Shown one piece after another: positions 7,909-16,086 of a stretch of 64,000 nucleotides of DNA. The stretch comes from Thermohalobaculum sp039816045. Lineage in GTDB: Bacteria; Pseudomonadota; Alphaproteobacteria; Rhodobacterales; Rhodobacteraceae. The notes beneath the pieces were generated by a model. The model saw only the letters and a list, made by a program, of their open reading frames with translations. It did not search any database and had not been told where the DNA came from. The DNA lies in NCBI GenBank assembly GCA_039816045.1, contig JBCBYB010000015.1:1-64000 (forward strand), written 5' to 3'. Positions within the stretch are counted from its first letter, which is position 1; each line of letters opens with the position of its first letter. The translations under genes and the position numbers were made by a program.

Positions 7909-9171
7909 GTGACGGAGCGGGTCGACACGCTGGTCGTCGGTGCCGGTCAGGCGGGGCTTGCCATGAGCGAGCACCTGAGCAAGGCCGGCGTGCCGCATAT
8001 CGTTCTAGAGCGCCACCGGATAGCGGAACGCTGGCGCTCGGAGCGTTGGGACAGCCTGGTGGCCAACGGTCCTGCCTGGCATGACCGGTTTCCCACGATG
8101 GCGTTTCCGGGTGATCCGGACGCTTTTGCGCCTAGAGACGACGTGGTTGCCTACTTCACCGCCTTCGCTGACGCGATCTCAGCGCCGATACGGACGGGGG
8201 TAGAGGTCACTTCGGTCGAGCGGCTGGACGGTGAAGCAGGGTTTCAGGTCGAGACCTCGGCAGGGTCGTTGGTGGCGCAGCGCGTCGTCGCGGCGACGGG
8301 ACCCTTTCAGAAACCGCTCGTGCCGCCGCTCGTGCCAGAAAATACCCGCGTCACCCAGCTCCACTCCAGTGCATACCGAAACCCCAAGCAGCTCCCCAAT
8401 GGAGCTGTCTTGGTGGTTGGTGCCGGGTCTTCGGGAACACAGATAGCCGACGAGCTTCTCCTCGCGGGACGCGAGGTCTATCTCTCCGTCGGACCCCATG
8501 ATCGCCCGCCTCGGCGCTATCGCGGGCGCGACAATGTCTGGTGGCTTGGCGTTCTCGGAAAATGGGAAGCGGCGGCGCTAGAGCCTGGTCTTGAACACGT
8601 GACCATCGCGGTGAGCGGCGCGCGCGGAGGCAACACGGTGGACTTCCGAACGTTGGCTGATCGGGGAATGACGCTTGTCGGGATGACGCGGAGCTATGAG
8701 AACGGCGTGATCAGGTTCGCCCCTGATCTTGCGGAGAACCTTGCACGGGGAGACGCCAATTACCTCGCCCTATTGGCTGAGGCGGACAGATACATCGCTG
8801 CCAACGGGTTGGACTTTCCTCAGGAGATCCAGGCGCATCACATCGGACCTGATCCCGAATGTGTGGCCAATCCGGTCCTTTCATTGGATTTGGAGCAGGC
8901 AGGCATCACCACGATCCTCTGGGCGACCGGCTACGCTCTAGATTTCGGTTGGCTCAAGGTCGACACTTTTGGCCCTGATGGTCGGCCGAAGCACCAGCGG
9001 GGCGTCGCGGCCGAACCTGGAATCTACTTTCTCGGCCTGCCTTGGTTGTCGCGGCGCGGGTCTTCCTTCATTTGGGGCGTCTGGCACGATGCCAAATTCA
9101 TCGCCGACCAAATCGCGATCCAACGGGCCTATCAAGCCTATTGCCCTACTGCCGTACCGCAGGAGGCCTGA
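7909..9171 (+). CDS. Flavin-dependent monooxygenase / FAD-NAD(P)-binding oxidoreductase
   Basis: A 420-residue protein with two Rossmann dinucleotide motifs: GAGQAG at residues 11-16 for FAD and GAGSSG at 171-176 for NAD(P)H. This is the layout of the CzcO/flavin-monooxygenase class. The N-terminal ERWRSERWDSL segment is also typical of that class. It starts at a GTG only 15 bases after the amine oxidase stop and ends 2 bases before the RidA gene. Context suggests it works on the aldehyde or amine handled by the cluster (N- or Baeyer-Villiger-type oxidation), but this is inference. Confidence 0.8.
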   Translation: MTERVDTLVVGAGQAGLAMSEHLSKAGVPHIVLERHRIAERWRSERWDSLVANGPAWHDRFPTMAFPGDPDAFAPRDDVVAYFTAFADAISAPIRTGVEVTSVERLDGEAGFQVETSAGSLVAQRVVAATGPFQKPLVPPLVPENTRVTQLHSSAYRNPKQLPNGAVLVVGAGSSGTQIADELLLAGREVYLSVGPHDRPPRRYRGRDNVWWLGVLGKWEAAALEPGLEHVTIAVSGARGGNTVDFRTLADRGMTLVGMTRSYENGVIRFAPDLAENLARGDANYLALLAEADRYIAANGLDFPQEIQAHHIGPDPECVANPVLSLDLEQAGITTILWATGYALDFGWLKVDTFGPDGRPKHQRGVAAEPGIYFLGLPWLSRRGSSFIWGVWHDAKFIADQIAIQRAYQAYCPTAVPQEA

Positions 9172-9173
9172 CA

Positions 9174-9596
9174 ATGGCCCATCATCGGATCCGCCCCTTC
9201 AACACCCGAGATACCTATCCCGAGCAAGCCCTCGACAATGATCTTTGCCAGGCAGTGGTTACGCGCGGTGGCCGCACCGTCTGGATGCGTGGTCAGTGCC
9301 CCCAAAGCCTTGACGACGCGAAGAGCATCGACAGCCACGACCCTGCCGAGCAGACCCACAAGGTGATGCAAAACATCCAGCAGCTAATCGAGGAGGCAGG
9401 CGGCCGGATGGAACACCTCGTGAAAGTGGTCGTCTACATAACCGACGTGCGCCACCGCGAGGCCGTCTATCGGACGATGGGGGAGTACATCCAGGGCGTC
9501 CATCCGGTCTCCACCGGCTTGGTTGTGCACGCGCTCGCACGACCCGAATGGCTGGTCGAGATCGATGCCACTGCCGTGATCCCAGACGAGGCCTGA
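9174..9596 (+). CDS. RidA/YjgF-family protein
   Basis: A 140-residue member of the Rid family, whose enzymes hydrolyse reactive enamine/imine intermediates or act on related small amides. The family fold is visible as HKVMQNIQQLIEEAGG, then VVVYITDVRHREAVYRTM, and the C-terminal WLVEIDATAV. ATG 9174 follows AGGAGG. A longer frame to 9042 overlaps the monooxygenase and is rejected. Amine oxidation produces imines, so a Rid protein in this operon would make sense as an imine deaminase. It is probably not the general housekeeping RidA, judging by context only. Confidence 0.85.
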   Translation: MAHHRIRPFNTRDTYPEQALDNDLCQAVVTRGGRTVWMRGQCPQSLDDAKSIDSHDPAEQTHKVMQNIQQLIEEAGGRMEHLVKVVVYITDVRHREAVYRTMGEYIQGVHPVSTGLVVHALARPEWLVEIDATAVIPDEA

Positions 9597-9597
9597 G

Positions 9598-10272
9598 ATG
9601 ACGTTCTCTATCGTCGCTCGTTGTGCAGAAACGGGAATGTTTGGGGTTGCCGTTGCATCGTCTTCACCAGCCGTCGCTGCTCGGTGCGCCTTTGCCAAGG
9701 CCGGGGTGGGTGCGGTCGCAAGCCAAAACATAACCGATCCGACGCTGGGGTCCCGCGCCCTCGATCTCATGGAGCTTGGAGCCAGCGCGCCCGAAACCAT
9801 CGGCATCCTTCAGTCTACGGCGCGGCATATGGAGTACCGCCAAGTGACGGCAGTGGATGCCGCCGGACGTGCCGCAATTCATTCGGGGCCCAATGCGCTG
9901 GGGGTGTGGGCAGAGGCCAATGCGGAGAATGCTGCCTGCGGTGGCAATCTCTTGGCCAACCCGGATGTGCCTCACGCAATGGTAGAGGCGTTTGTTGCCT
10001 CTACGGGACCGCTTGGGGATCGCTTGGTTCATGTTATGCGTGCAGCCCTCGCTGCGGGCGGTGAAGCAGGTCCAATCCACTCCGCCGGCATGAAACTTGT
10101 TCGAGAGGTGTCTTGGCCGGTTGCCGATCTCCGGGTCGACTGGACGGATGATTGTCCCGTGGACGGGTTGGCGTCGCTTTGGGAACTCTATCAGCCGCAA
10201 CTCGAGGCCTATGTTACGCGGGCTCTGAACCCCTCCGATGCGCCAAGTTATGGCGTGCCGGGAGACGCCTGA
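9598..10272 (+). CDS. DUF1028 family protein
   Basis: A 224-residue protein beginning MTFSIVARCAETG, the hallmark start of DUF1028, with GVAVASSSPAV and the later RALDLMELGASAPE segment also characteristic. The family is thought to have an Ntn-hydrolase-like fold in which the residue after Met (Thr2 here) could be the nucleophile; this is from memory and unproven for this protein. The ATG lies just 1 base after the RidA stop (TGAG ATG), so it is coupled to the amine cluster. A role as an amidohydrolase on a pathway intermediate is a reasonable guess. Confidence 0.85.
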   Translation: MTFSIVARCAETGMFGVAVASSSPAVAARCAFAKAGVGAVASQNITDPTLGSRALDLMELGASAPETIGILQSTARHMEYRQVTAVDAAGRAAIHSGPNALGVWAEANAENAACGGNLLANPDVPHAMVEAFVASTGPLGDRLVHVMRAALAAGGEAGPIHSAGMKLVREVSWPVADLRVDWTDDCPVDGLASLWELYQPQLEAYVTRALNPSDAPSYGVPGDA

Positions 10273-10346
10273 GCCTTGACGCAGGCCCGCCTTGCCATCC
10301 ATTCCAGGCTTGATGTGTGCGAGTGAGCCTAGGGGAGGCGGAGCCG

Positions 10347-11159
10347 ATGACCGAACCGTTACCGATAGCCGTCACCGGCGTCAGTGGCCGCATGGGACAG
10401 ATGCTGGTCGCCGGGGTCCAGGAGTCACCAGACGCCACTCTCGTGGGAGTGACCGAACGGACTGGGCATCCTTGGGTTGGCCAAGATCTCGGTGAGGCGA
10501 TGGGACAGGGGCGGATTGGCCTCGCGGTGTCTGACGATCCGCTTGAGGTCTTCACGCGGGCCCGCGCGGTGCTCGACTTTACCGCACCGATTGCGACCGT
10601 GGCCCATGCAGAGCTTGCCGCGCAGGGCCGTCTCGTCCATGTGATCGGCACAACGGGCCTGAGCGAAACGGATCTCGCCCGGATCGACGCCGCTGCCCGG
10701 CACGCGGTGGTGGTGCGCGCTGGGAACATGTCCCTCGGTGTTAACCTGCTCACGGCGCTCACGCGCCAAGTCGCGGCGGCTTTGGACATGGACTTCGACA
10801 TCGAGGTTGTCGAAATGCACCACCGCCATAAGGTCGATGCGCCCTCGGGCACCGCATTGATGTTGGCCGATGCTGCCGCCGAGGGACGTGGCGTGTCGCT
10901 CGAAGATGTGGCGGATCGGGCGCGAGATGGGCAGACCGGAGCACGAGAACGGGGTGCCATAGGCCTTGCTGCCTTGCGTGGTGGAGACGTCGTAGGCGAG
11001 CACGATGTGGTGTTTGCAGGCCAAGGCGAACGCATTATCTTGCGTCATATCGCGACGGACCGCATGCTGTTCGCGCGGGGTGCGGTCAAGGCGGCGCTCT
11101 GGGGCCGGGATCGCAAGCCCGGCGCCTACACGATGATGGATGTGCTTGGGATCACCTGA
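10347..11159 (+). CDS. dapB: 4-hydroxy-tetrahydrodipicolinate reductase
   Basis: A 270-residue enzyme of the diaminopimelate/lysine pathway that reduces the DapA product with NAD(P)H. The N-terminal nucleotide-binding motif GVSGRMG is at residues 11-17. The catalytic signature HHRHKVDAPSGTA runs from His158, with His158/His159 and Lys162 at the expected catalytic positions. ATG 10347 has GGGGAGG eight bases upstream; the in-frame start at 10317 is less likely. It follows the DUF1028 gene by 74 bases and precedes DUF1489 by 24. Its place behind an amine-oxidation cluster is unusual but may be simple adjacency. Confidence 0.93.
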   Translation: MTEPLPIAVTGVSGRMGQMLVAGVQESPDATLVGVTERTGHPWVGQDLGEAMGQGRIGLAVSDDPLEVFTRARAVLDFTAPIATVAHAELAAQGRLVHVIGTTGLSETDLARIDAAARHAVVVRAGNMSLGVNLLTALTRQVAAALDMDFDIEVVEMHHRHKVDAPSGTALMLADAAAEGRGVSLEDVADRARDGQTGARERGAIGLAALRGGDVVGEHDVVFAGQGERIILRHIATDRMLFARGAVKAALWGRDRKPGAYTMMDVLGIT

Positions 11160-11183
11160 GCTTGGCAGAAGGCGGAGGTGGAA

Positions 11184-11681
11184 ATGGCAGATGGGGGTGG
11201 ATCGGTTGGTGCGCGTCTGAATCTGCTGAAGCTTTGCGTCGGCGCCGAAACCATTTCTGATCTTGAGGTTTGGCAGACAAGCCGCGCCGCCGAACGTCGA
11301 TCCCGAGGTGAGTTGGCTTGCCCGGTTCACACGACACGGATGTGGCCTCGTCGGCAGGACGAGCTTTTGGCCGGCGGCTCCCTCTATTGGGTCATCAAAG
11401 GGGTGATCCGGGTCCGTCAAAGGATCGTGGCGTTAGAGGAAGTCTTCTCCAGTGAGGGCGTTCGTCATTGCTCGATCATCCTTGATCCCAATCTGATTCG
11501 AGTGGAGGGGCGAGCCTGCCGGCCGTTTCAAGGCTGGCGCTATCTCACAGTGGGGGACGCACCGATCGATATTCCCCAGGGACCGACCGGAGCGGACGCC
11601 CTGCCTGATGACTTGGAAGCGGCGCTCTCCGCACTTGGGGTGCGCCCGGCCGGTGTGGTGTCGCGGGCGGCACAGCCGTGA
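11184..11681 (+). CDS. DUF1489 family protein
   Basis: A 165-residue cytosolic protein. The central block TRMWPRRQDELLAGGSLYWV and the following GVIRVRQRIVALEEV are the conserved core of DUF1489, an alphaproteobacterial family of unknown function. ATG 11184 has GGAGG five bases upstream; a GTG at 11178 overlaps that site. Its stop overlaps the GTG start of the next gene (GTGA), so the two proteins are likely made together. Confidence 0.85.
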   Translation: MADGGGSVGARLNLLKLCVGAETISDLEVWQTSRAAERRSRGELACPVHTTRMWPRRQDELLAGGSLYWVIKGVIRVRQRIVALEEVFSSEGVRHCSIILDPNLIRVEGRACRPFQGWRYLTVGDAPIDIPQGPTGADALPDDLEAALSALGVRPAGVVSRAAQP

Positions 11682-12265
11682 CGGATCTCGAGGAGCGGCT
11701 CAGGGATATCCTCGACCCGATCCGCAGCAGTGGGGTCGAAGCGCTGCTTTCTGCTCTGGCCGCCGCAATTGAGGCTGGCGGCGATGTGGAGGCCGAACCC
11801 GTTCGCCAAGAGCCTGGCGGCAGTACAGTGCGAAGTGGACCTCTGTCGCTTCCCCTGCGCGGCGATCTCGCGGTAACGCGGGACGGTCGGCGCCTTGTCC
11901 GCCGGATCGAGGAAAGCGAAGTCGCGTCATTCGATCCCGTTACCTTCATCTTTGATGGTGGTTTCACCAGCGTGATCGGACCCTTTCAATGGGGTGCCGC
12001 GGAGCTGTTGGTCGAGGCTGCTCAGGAAAAGCCGGATTGGGGACCACTCCGCCTCTGGTACCTTGAGTGGTTTCAAGCAAGGCGAACGGATGTGGCACCG
12101 GACCTCGCCGGTGTTTTGCATGGGCTCGAGGGGCCATATGAGGGAGCGGAGGGGTGGCGCTTCCGCCTCGATTTCGGCTCCGCGCCGGTAACAGCCGCTT
12201 CGGATCTCGTTGCGGCGGTCATGCATAGCGGCGCACGTCGGATGCGGCTGTCTTACGCGGAGTGA
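11678..12265 (+). CDS. Hypothetical protein, translationally coupled to DUF1489
   Basis: A 195-residue soluble protein with no recognised family. It starts with an acidic helix (MTDLEERLRDIL), has a predicted alpha/beta middle with VTFIFDGGFTSVIGPFQWG, and a Trp-rich stretch WGPLRLWYLEWFQ. No signal peptide or membrane span. GTG 11678 overlaps the DUF1489 stop by four bases. Its last 13 bases overlap the 3' end of the convergent transferase gene at 12253-12867. Confidence 0.7.
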   Translation: MTDLEERLRDILDPIRSSGVEALLSALAAAIEAGGDVEAEPVRQEPGGSTVRSGPLSLPLRGDLAVTRDGRRLVRRIEESEVASFDPVTFIFDGGFTSVIGPFQWGAAELLVEAAQEKPDWGPLRLWYLEWFQARRTDVAPDLAGVLHGLEGPYEGAEGWRFRLDFGSAPVTAASDLVAAVMHSGARRMRLSYAE

Positions 12266-12867
12266 ACTCGCGAGAGGCGGGCGAGGTCCTCGCCCGTGTC
12301 CACATCGGAGAGCCGGTCGGCGAAACCGACCGAATGCGGCGCGAGGCGTGCAGTTGTGTCGCTGAGGGCATGCGGGCTGGACCACCGGATGCCGGAAAGT
12401 ACCCGCCCTGACAGGGCAGCGGTGCTGCGTCGGAGGCCGATCAACCAGTAGCCACCATCGTCGGAGGGGCCAAGGACGGTTTCGAATTGTCCTAACAGTG
12501 AGAATGCACGCGCGATGTGCTCGCGGCTAACGCCTGGGATATCCGCTCCGATCAACACCGCGGGTCCGGGAGGTTGTGCGGTCAGCGCGCGAATCATTCG
12601 AATGCCGAGATCCCCGTCGCCTTGGGGGATGAGATCGAGGCCTCGCGGCCAGGCGCGGGATGCCAAGCTTGTATCGGGACTTACGGCAATGACGGTTCTC
12701 CAGCGCGGATCGGGAGACAGCCTCCGGGCCAAGCGAGCCAACTGGTTGCGATACCAACCAGCTGCTGCAATCGTGCCAATGTCTCGGGCAAGGCGTGTCT
12801 TGACCCTGCCTGGTCGCGGCTCCTTGGCGAGGATCACCAGGCTTCGGACCCCCGCTCCAGCTCTCAT
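12253..12867 (-). CDS. TIGR04282-type glycosyltransferase (rSAM/selenodomain-associated transferase 1, DUF2064)
   Basis: A 204-residue nucleotidyl/glycosyl-transferase-like protein. LVILAKEPRPGRVKTRLARD at the N-terminus, VLIGADIPGVSREHIARAF and GPSDDGGYWLIGL match the TIGR04282 pattern. The family often sits beside a second transferase (TIGR04283) and a radical SAM protein; the second transferase is here at 13237-13923 but no radical SAM gene is nearby. The start overlaps the stop of the small exported protein gene (ATGA, 12864-12867). It is the last gene of a four-gene minus-strand operon. Substrate unknown. Confidence 0.85.
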   Translation of the reverse strand: MRAGAGVRSLVILAKEPRPGRVKTRLARDIGTIAAAGWYRNQLARLARRLSPDPRWRTVIAVSPDTSLASRAWPRGLDLIPQGDGDLGIRMIRALTAQPPGPAVLIGADIPGVSREHIARAFSLLGQFETVLGPSDDGGYWLIGLRRSTAALSGRVLSGIRWSSPHALSDTTARLAPHSVGFADRLSDVDTGEDLARLSRVHSA

Positions 12868-13169
12868 GGGCGGACCGATGTCCAGACCCGATCAAGCGCT
12901 TCGAGGCATTTGGCCATGCTCGCATTGCACTCGAACCGCAGCTTGGTGTCGCCGCGTTCTGTCGAGATCCTCAAGGTGGGACCCGCCCGGTCGGCCGGGT
13001 GGGTGCCCGGTGGATGGTGGCGGCGGTGTTTGTTCTTTGCACCGAAGCCTGTGTGGTGCTCGGGTTCAGAGCTCGATGTTTCGGTGCGATCCGGCAAACC
13101 AACCGCTTGGCCATTGGCGGGATCCGAGATGACGAGCGCAAGCACAAAGAAGATGAACGCAGCTGGCAT
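12864..13169 (-). CDS. Small exported His-rich protein
   Basis: A 101-residue protein with a signal peptide (MPAAFIFFVLALVIS, cleavage likely after NGQA near residue 22). The middle is charged and His-rich (EPEHHTGFGAKNKHRRHH), and the C-terminal third has two cysteines (RFECNASMAKCLEAL). GGAG precedes the ATG. Its stop overlaps the start of the TIGR04282 transferase. It lies between the two transferases, so it probably belongs to the same pathway, perhaps as a periplasmic metal- or ligand-binding partner (inference). No family recognised. Confidence 0.65.
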   Translation of the reverse strand: MPAAFIFFVLALVISDPANGQAVGLPDRTETSSSEPEHHTGFGAKNKHRRHHPPGTHPADRAGPTLRISTERGDTKLRFECNASMAKCLEALDRVWTSVRP

Positions 13170-13236
13170 GGCAAATCTCCTTCATCGCCCGACCATGCGC
13201 AGAATCTACTCGCTGACCGGTGCCATCAACAACCAG

Positions 13237-13923
13237 TCATCTGCGATACCGTTTCGCGAGCGTTTCGGGACGCCAGCCCAGATAGTAGAGCGCCAATGTC
13301 GAGAGGTTGCGCGCGCCACGCCGGGTCCAGCCGTCTCGCTCATAGCGGGTCGCAGCGGTCGTGGCCGTCACGGCCAGCCGCGTCAACCGGTTGCGTCCGA
13401 GGCGTCGGACAAGGGCGACGTCCTCCATAAGCGGGATAGCGTCGTATCCCCCAACAGCGCGATAAAGATCCCGGTGGATCAGCAAGCCTTGGTCGCCGTA
13501 TGGAAGCGCGAACAGACGAGAACGCAAATTCGCCCAGCGTTCCGTGACCCTGGCCATACGGTCCGTGCTGTCGAAGGCAAGGCCGGCGTAGCCTGCACGG
13601 CTAGCACCACGCTCGATATGGGCGCGGAACACCGATGGCCAGCCAGGCGGCAGAACCGTATCGGCGTGGATGAACAACATCCACGTGCTGCGTGCGGCGT
13701 CGGCGCCTGCGGAAAGCTGGGACCCGCGGCCTTGGGGCGCCTTGATCAATCGAGCGCCCACACCCTCGGCCAGTTCCGCGATAGAATCGGAGGAGCCTCC
13801 GTCAACCAGGATTAGCTCTGCAACCAGACCATCGAAGGCTCCCTCTGCGAGGGCGCTTAAGCATGGGCCTATCGTATCGGCTGCATTGAGCGTCGGAATA
13901 ATCACGGAGACCGGCGCGCTCAT
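13237..13923 (-). CDS. TIGR04283-type glycosyltransferase (rSAM/selenodomain-associated transferase 2)
   Basis: A 228-residue GT-A family 2-like transferase. VSVIIPTLNAADTIGPCLSA opens the nucleotide-binding fold, LILVDGGSSD follows, and MLFIHADTVLPPGW holds the acidic metal-binding region. The C-terminus (ALYYLGWRPETLAKRY) matches TIGR04283. The start at ATG 13923 overlaps the MFS transporter stop by four bases (ATGA); a longer start at 13965 would overlap it further. It is encoded with TIGR04282 on the same strand. Confidence 0.87.
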   Translation of the reverse strand: MSAPVSVIIPTLNAADTIGPCLSALAEGAFDGLVAELILVDGGSSDSIAELAEGVGARLIKAPQGRGSQLSAGADAARSTWMLFIHADTVLPPGWPSVFRAHIERGASRAGYAGLAFDSTDRMARVTERWANLRSRLFALPYGDQGLLIHRDLYRAVGGYDAIPLMEDVALVRRLGRNRLTRLAVTATTAATRYERDGWTRRGARNLSTLALYYLGWRPETLAKRYRR

Positions 13924-15152
13924 GGCTGCGGCCTCGCGATGGGGCTTTCGGCCAGACGAAAGCACCCGAGACCGACGGCGGCCATCAGCGCAAACCCGCC
14001 GAACATCGGCAACAACGACCCATTGTAGCTTTGAGCGATGAGAAGACCGACGGGCATTGCACCGAGGCTCGAAAGGGACATCACAACGGCGGAGGCTGTA
14101 CCCGCGACGTGGCCGAGCGGTTCGAGCGCCAGGGCATTGAAGTTCGCGAACAGGATGGCGATGCAGGTGAAGACGAGCGCCATCAGCGTCATAAACACCC
14201 AGAGCGGCGGCTGCCCCCCCGTGACCAACGCCATAAGCAAAGCGCCGCCCAGGCTAACCAAGAACAGAGAGACGAGGCCAATGAGGGCGAGACGGCGCAT
14301 GCCGAGCGCCATCACAAGCCGGCTGTTTGCAAAGCTCGCCCCTGCGAAGGCGATCGCGAGGAGCCCGAACGCTGCCGGGAACAGTGTCCCGAGGTTGTAG
14401 AGCTCTTCGAGGACCTGCTGAGCAGTCGCGAGATACGTCAGAAACGGGCCGAAAACGCACGCCGCAGACGCCGTGTAGGCCATAGCCTTCCGGTTTGACA
14501 GGACTTCGGCAAAACCCTGAGCGACGGGGCGAAGTGTGAGCGGTCTCTTTGCCTCTGGTGCTAGGGTTTCGGGCACGCCGATCCCGTACCAAAGCGCAGC
14601 GACTGCAGCCATGGCTCCATAAAACACGAATATCATGCGCCATCCGCCCCAGAGCTCGATCCATTGTCCGACGAGGGGAGCGAGCATCGGCACCAACATG
14701 AATATCGTAAGCACGATCGATAGAATTCGTGCCATAGGGCGGCCCGTATAGAGGTCGCGAACGACAGCAACTGCAATGATGCGGGGACCACCGGCGCCAA
14801 AGCCCTGGAGAAAACGCCCGGCAAGCATGGCTTCGGGGTTTGATGCCACGCCACATAAGGCAGAGCCGACCAGGAAGATCCCCCAGCCGACGAGAGACGC
14901 GCGCTTGCGTCCGATGCTGTCAGCGAGTGGGCCGAACAACGGTTGCGAGAGACCCATTCCAAGAAAGACGATCATCACGATCAACTGACGGTCGTTCGGG
15001 TCTCGGAAGGCGAGATCGTCGGAAATTGCGTCGAGGGCGGGCAGAACCGCATCGATGGTGAAAGCCACCACCGATGTCATAAGCGCAAGAAAGAGCAGGA
15101 AGGCGAGCGGGGCTCGGCCTGCCGCGCGATCCTCGGGGTTGGGAAGCGTCAT
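13920..15152 (-). CDS. Bcr/CflA-like MFS efflux transporter
   Basis: A 410-residue inner-membrane protein with about twelve hydrophobic segments. The motif GPLADSIGRKRA, between helices 2 and 3, is the MFS motif A, and RFLQGFGAGGPRIIAVAVVRDL in helix 4/5 is typical of the drug-H+ antiporter Bcr/CflA subfamily. It is the first gene of the four-gene operon, with the TIGR04283 gene coupled by ATGA. It may export the product or a toxic substrate of the two transferases. Confidence 0.87.
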   Translation of the reverse strand: MTLPNPEDRAAGRAPLAFLLFLALMTSVVAFTIDAVLPALDAISDDLAFRDPNDRQLIVMIVFLGMGLSQPLFGPLADSIGRKRASLVGWGIFLVGSALCGVASNPEAMLAGRFLQGFGAGGPRIIAVAVVRDLYTGRPMARILSIVLTIFMLVPMLAPLVGQWIELWGGWRMIFVFYGAMAAVAALWYGIGVPETLAPEAKRPLTLRPVAQGFAEVLSNRKAMAYTASAACVFGPFLTYLATAQQVLEELYNLGTLFPAAFGLLAIAFAGASFANSRLVMALGMRRLALIGLVSLFLVSLGGALLMALVTGGQPPLWVFMTLMALVFTCIAILFANFNALALEPLGHVAGTASAVVMSLSSLGAMPVGLLIAQSYNGSLLPMFGGFALMAAVGLGCFRLAESPIARPQP

Positions 15153-15237
15153 GGTCGAACCCTCTTGCAGGCTGTATAGCGTTCGCTCGCGGGGATGGCG
15201 ATGCCTATATGCCGTGGGTGCATCAAAGGAGGGCGCG

Positions 15238-16086
15238 ATGGTGAGTTTGATGGGCCTGGTGGCGGACTGGCGAGCGTGTCTGGCGATGGAAGGTGCAGAT
15301 GTTCGGACCGTTCTTCAAGGGGTTGTCACCAACGATGTGGATCGAGTGAGGCCGGGCCAAGCGGTCTATGCAGCGCTGCTGACGCCGCAAGGCAAATACC
15401 TTCACGACTTCTTCCTGTCGGAACGGGAGGATGGGGCTATCCGCATCGACTGTGCCGCGGCTCGATCGCCAGATCTTTTGCGCCGTTTGATGATGTACTG
15501 TCTCCGCCGAGATGCTCGGGTTGCGGTCGAACCTGACGTCAATGTGGCGCTTGCATGGATGTCGGGCGCGGGGGAAGAGACGTTGAGCCCGCCCAGTTCC
15601 GCCGAGACTGGTGCCGCGATTGTGGTCAAAGATCCGAGGGCTGCTGCTCTCGGGATCCGTGTTTACGCTCATGATCCAGCCGCCGTTCTTCAAGAATTGA
15701 ACGCTGCGGCCGCCACTCAGGCGGATTACTCCGCGCTCAGGATCGCGGCGGGCGTGCCCGAGAGTGACATCGAGTTGGTGGCAGATGACACCTATGTTCT
15801 GGAGGCCGGGTTCGAGCGACTGAACGGCGTGGACTTCCGTAAGGGGTGTTATGTGGGTCAGGAGGTCACGGCCCGCATGAAGCACAAGACAACGCTGAGA
15901 AAGGGTCTCGTGCGCGTTTCCGTCGACGGTGAGGCTTCAATCGGATCGGCGCTCCAGACGGCGGAGGGCAAGCCCGTGGGCGTACTCTTCAGCCAAGCGG
16001 GTGGCCAAGGATTGGCGCATGTGCGCTTCGATCGGGCGGAAGGCGTCTTGCAGGCGGGCGAAGCAGAGGTGCGTCTGCTTGACTAA
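15238..16086 (+). CDS. ygfZ: YgfZ/CAF17-like folate-binding protein
   Basis: A 282-residue tetrahydrofolate-binding protein of the GcvT-like superfamily, which helps assembly or repair of certain iron-sulfur proteins. The family signature KGCYVGQE is at residues 202-209, with the conserved Cys204. ATG 15238 has a strong AAGGAGG upstream; the longer frame to 15055 overlaps the divergent transporter. The gene ends in CTAA, where its TAA overlaps the TAG of the convergent epimerase. Confidence 0.9.
   Translation: MVSLMGLVADWRACLAMEGADVRTVLQGVVTNDVDRVRPGQAVYAALLTPQGKYLHDFFLSEREDGAIRIDCAAARSPDLLRRLMMYCLRRDARVAVEPDVNVALAWMSGAGEETLSPPSSAETGAAIVVKDPRAAALGIRVYAHDPAAVLQELNAAAATQADYSALRIAAGVPESDIELVADDTYVLEAGFERLNGVDFRKGCYVGQEVTARMKHKTTLRKGLVRVSVDGEASIGSALQTAEGKPVGVLFSQAGGQGLAHVRFDRAEGVLQAGEAEVRLLD

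Noticed and set aside
12515..13815. Long plus-strand open frames opposite the transferase operon
   Set aside because: They are antisense to two recognisable transferases and an exported protein, and have no family motif.
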